Source of the DNA: Acidimicrobiaceae bacterium
GTDB lineage: Bacteria; Actinomycetota; Acidimicrobiia; Acidimicrobiales; RAAP-2
Assembly (NCBI GenBank): GCA_027451285.1
Contig: DAIDJP010000013.1
Coordinates: 62,001 to 126,000, forward strand
DNA length: 64,000 bases
Direction: 5' to 3'
Position numbers and translations under genes: made by a program. Positions 62,370 to 64,000 of this stretch are shown here, one piece after another; within the stretch, counting starts at the first letter, position 1, and each line of letters starts with the position of its first letter. Below the pieces are notes generated by a model, which did no database searches, had not been told where the DNA came from, and was given only the letters and a program-made list of their open reading frames with translations.

Positions 62370-63965
62370 GTGCTCGCCACCCTCTTGCTCTGGCACTGGC
62401 TCTGGGCGGGGTTGCGCGAGGCCGCGGCCATGGTGTGGATGACGTGGTGGCCGCTCGTACTGGGCTTCACCTTGTCCGGGGTCGTCCAGAGCTTCCTACC
62501 CCGAGATGGCCTGCGGGCCCAACTCGGAACGACGACCCCTCGCACGGTGGCCACCTCGTCGATCCTCGGGGTGATCTCGTCGTCGTGCAGCTACGCGGCG
62601 AGCGCCATGGCCCGCGCGCTCTACGCACGCGGCGCCTCGTGGCCGAACTCGATCATCTTCATGGTGGCCTCCACCAACCTGGTGATCGAGCTGGGAATCG
62701 TGCTCTATCTCATGCTGGGCTGGCAGTTCCTCGCCGCGCAGTTCGTCGGCGGAGCCCTGATGATCATCGCACTCGCCGCGACGACCTCCATCGTCTTCTC
62801 CGCTCGAAAGGAACAGGCGCTGCGTACGAAGGTCATGGAGGACGCACCTCCCCCGAGCCAGGGTGAGCACATCTCCTGGCACGAGCGAGTTCGCGATCCG
62901 CGCAACTACCGACGAGCCGCCCGCTACACCCTCGGTGACATCACGATGCTGCGCAAGGAACTCCTCGCGGGCTTCCTCATCGCGGGATACCTCGCGGTCG
63001 ACGTGCCCGCGTCGTGGTGGTCGCACATCTTCCTCTCGGGTCACGGCTGGATTACCTCGGTCGAGAACGCGATCATCGCCCCACTGCTCGCGGTCGTCTC
63101 CTTCGTTTGCTCGGTGGGCAACATCCCGCTCGCAGCAGCCCTCTGGAGCCGCGGCGTCTCCTTTGGTGGTGTGATCGCCTTCATCTTCGCGGACCTGGTA
63201 ACGCTTCCGCTACTTCTCATCTATCGGCGCTTCTATGGCACCAAGATGGCTCTGCGCCTCTTTGCACTGCTGTGGTTCGTGATGAGTCTGGGTGGGCTGA
63301 TCGTCGACGTGATCTTCAGTTCGGCTCACCTGATCCCGAGCGACCGTCGGCCCCCAGCGTTGCAGGGCGACTTCCCCCTTGGCGCCACCCTGGTGCTGAA
63401 CCTGGTGGCGCTCGCCGTCGTGATCGGCCTCTTCGTCTTGGCCCGCGCCCGTGGCGCAGTGGACAGCGGGACCGCGATCGACCCAATCTGCGGAATGAAC
63501 GTGGACATCACCGCCCCGGTCGCCGTGCGGGAACGTCACGGAGAGACCTTCTACTTCTGCTCACACCGCTGCGCCGAACGCTTTGATCGCGGAGAGTCTC
63601 CGAGTGCCGACTCGCCCATGAGCGACGAGGGCGACGCCGTCGATCCGGTCTGTGGCATGACCGTGAACACCGCCGACGCCTTCTCGGCCACGGTGGCCGG
63701 GGAAACCTATTACTTTTGCGCGGAGGGCTGTCGGACCCGATTCCTCGAGAACCAGAGGGCCGCGATGCGCGAGGACCCCATGGGCGACGCCGTCGATCCG
63801 GTCTGTGGCATGACCGTGAACACCGCCGACGCCTTCTCGGCCACGGTGGCCGGGGAAACCTATTACTTTTGCGCGGAGGGCTGTCGGACCCGATTCCTCG
63901 AGAACCAGGACCTCTCCCCCGGTCAGCAACGCATACAACTCCAACGAAAGCCACGACATGAGTAA
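62370..63965 (+). CDS. Permease (PF03773-type) fused to three YHS domains
   Basis: 531 residues. About eight transmembrane segments between 10 and 360, with the conserved SSCSYAASAMARALYARG (Cys73) and a second repeat half SFVCSVGNIPLAAALWSRG (Cys247), the pattern of the ArsP/YraQ permease superfamily. The C-terminal third has three YHS domains at about 370-407, 423-462 and 474-513, each with a CGM motif and a C-x3-C pair (YFCSHRC; YFCAEGC twice) suited to metal binding. Domains 2 and 3 are identical at the DNA level over 127 bases. Start GTG three bases after mmsA. Probably a copper/metal- or metalloid-linked exporter (inference). Confidence 0.82.
   Translation: MLATLLLWHWLWAGLREAAAMVWMTWWPLVLGFTLSGVVQSFLPRDGLRAQLGTTTPRTVATSSILGVISSSCSYAASAMARALYARGASWPNSIIFMVASTNLVIELGIVLYLMLGWQFLAAQFVGGALMIIALAATTSIVFSARKEQALRTKVMEDAPPPSQGEHISWHERVRDPRNYRRAARYTLGDITMLRKELLAGFLIAGYLAVDVPASWWSHIFLSGHGWITSVENAIIAPLLAVVSFVCSVGNIPLAAALWSRGVSFGGVIAFIFADLVTLPLLLIYRRFYGTKMALRLFALLWFVMSLGGLIVDVIFSSAHLIPSDRRPPALQGDFPLGATLVLNLVALAVVIGLFVLARARGAVDSGTAIDPICGMNVDITAPVAVRERHGETFYFCSHRCAERFDRGESPSADSPMSDEGDAVDPVCGMTVNTADAFSATVAGETYYFCAEGCRTRFLENQRAAMREDPMGDAVDPVCGMTVNTADAFSATVAGETYYFCAEGCRTRFLENQDLSPGQQRIQLQRKPRHE
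63629..63908 (+). repeat. Exact 127-bp tandem duplication encoding two YHS domains
   Basis: Bases 63629-63755 recur without change at 63782-63908 (period 153 bases, 51 codons). Only the 26-base linker between copies differs from the sequence following the second. The first YHS domain of the same protein is clearly diverged, so this is a recent in-frame duplication. Confidence 0.92.
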
Positions 63966-64000
63966 GCAGCACTCGAGTACCCGCGCCTACGGCGTCCTCT
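63958..64000 (+). CDS. Start of an unidentified gene (window edge)
   Basis: ATG at 63958 overlaps the last codons of the YHS permease by eight bases and opens MSKQHSSTRAYGVL before the window ends. The overlap suggests co-transcription with the permease. Too short to identify. Confidence 0.45.
   Translation, partial: MSKQHSSTRAYGVL

Overview
The window is high-GC DNA with dense, overlapping, mostly minus-strand housekeeping operons. It looks like the chromosome of an actinobacterium, most likely a member of the Acidimicrobiia. This rests on family content: an MtrA/MtrB/LpqB-like signalling operon, DUF2017 next to clpS, DUF6131- and DUF6458-like mini membrane proteins, a mycothiol-dependent-type enzyme, class II DAHP synthase, archaeal/eukaryal-type ProS without the editing insert, and many probable leaderless promoters (TANNNT 6-7 bases before the start codon). 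The taxonomic call is inference from recognised families; no marker gene was compared.

Layout. 1-16787 (minus strand): rpsB-tsf-pyrH-frr-cdsA-dxr-rseP-ispG-proS, then after its own promoter and a leader terminator rimP-nusA-ylxR-infB-rbfA-truB-ribF-rpsO (rpsO cut by the window edge). This joins translation, transcription elongation, CDP-diacylglycerol synthesis and the MEP isoprenoid pathway. 16788-21555: xerC, the three-gene mtrA-mtrB-lpqB-like operon on the plus strand, then nadD, a 59-residue membrane protein and rsfS on the minus strand. 21598-29663: a leaderless aroG-type DAHP synthase gene converging (34-base overlap) on the minus-strand operon obgE-proB-proA-moxR-VWA-phosphatase. 29755-32097: VOC protein, class III aminotransferase, HU and a strong bidirectional terminator. 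32110-39596: ndk, mreB-mreC-mreD-mrdA, rng, rplU, rpmA (cell shape, RNA decay, ribosome). 39617-44216: tig-clpP-clpX-folC.

44252-64000 is more accessory: a mycothiol-type enzyme, PPK2, MarR plus a ClC channel, a spermidine/putrescine-type ABC operon (potA-potD-potB-potC) from one promoter, four tRNA genes (Pro, Arg, His, Lys), two aldehyde dehydrogenases, small membrane proteins, clpS-DUF2017, an SDR/epimerase pair, surE, arfB, and a permease fused to three YHS metal-binding domains, two of which are an exact tandem DNA duplication.

I found no CRISPR array, insertion sequence, prophage or obvious defence system. The most noteworthy signals are regulatory or structural: a terminator/antiterminator-like leader before rimP-nusA, the exact YHS duplication, a 16-bp perfect inverted repeat at 55941-55999, a long structured leader before rng, a short LpqB in the Mtr operon, and repeated leaderless promoters.
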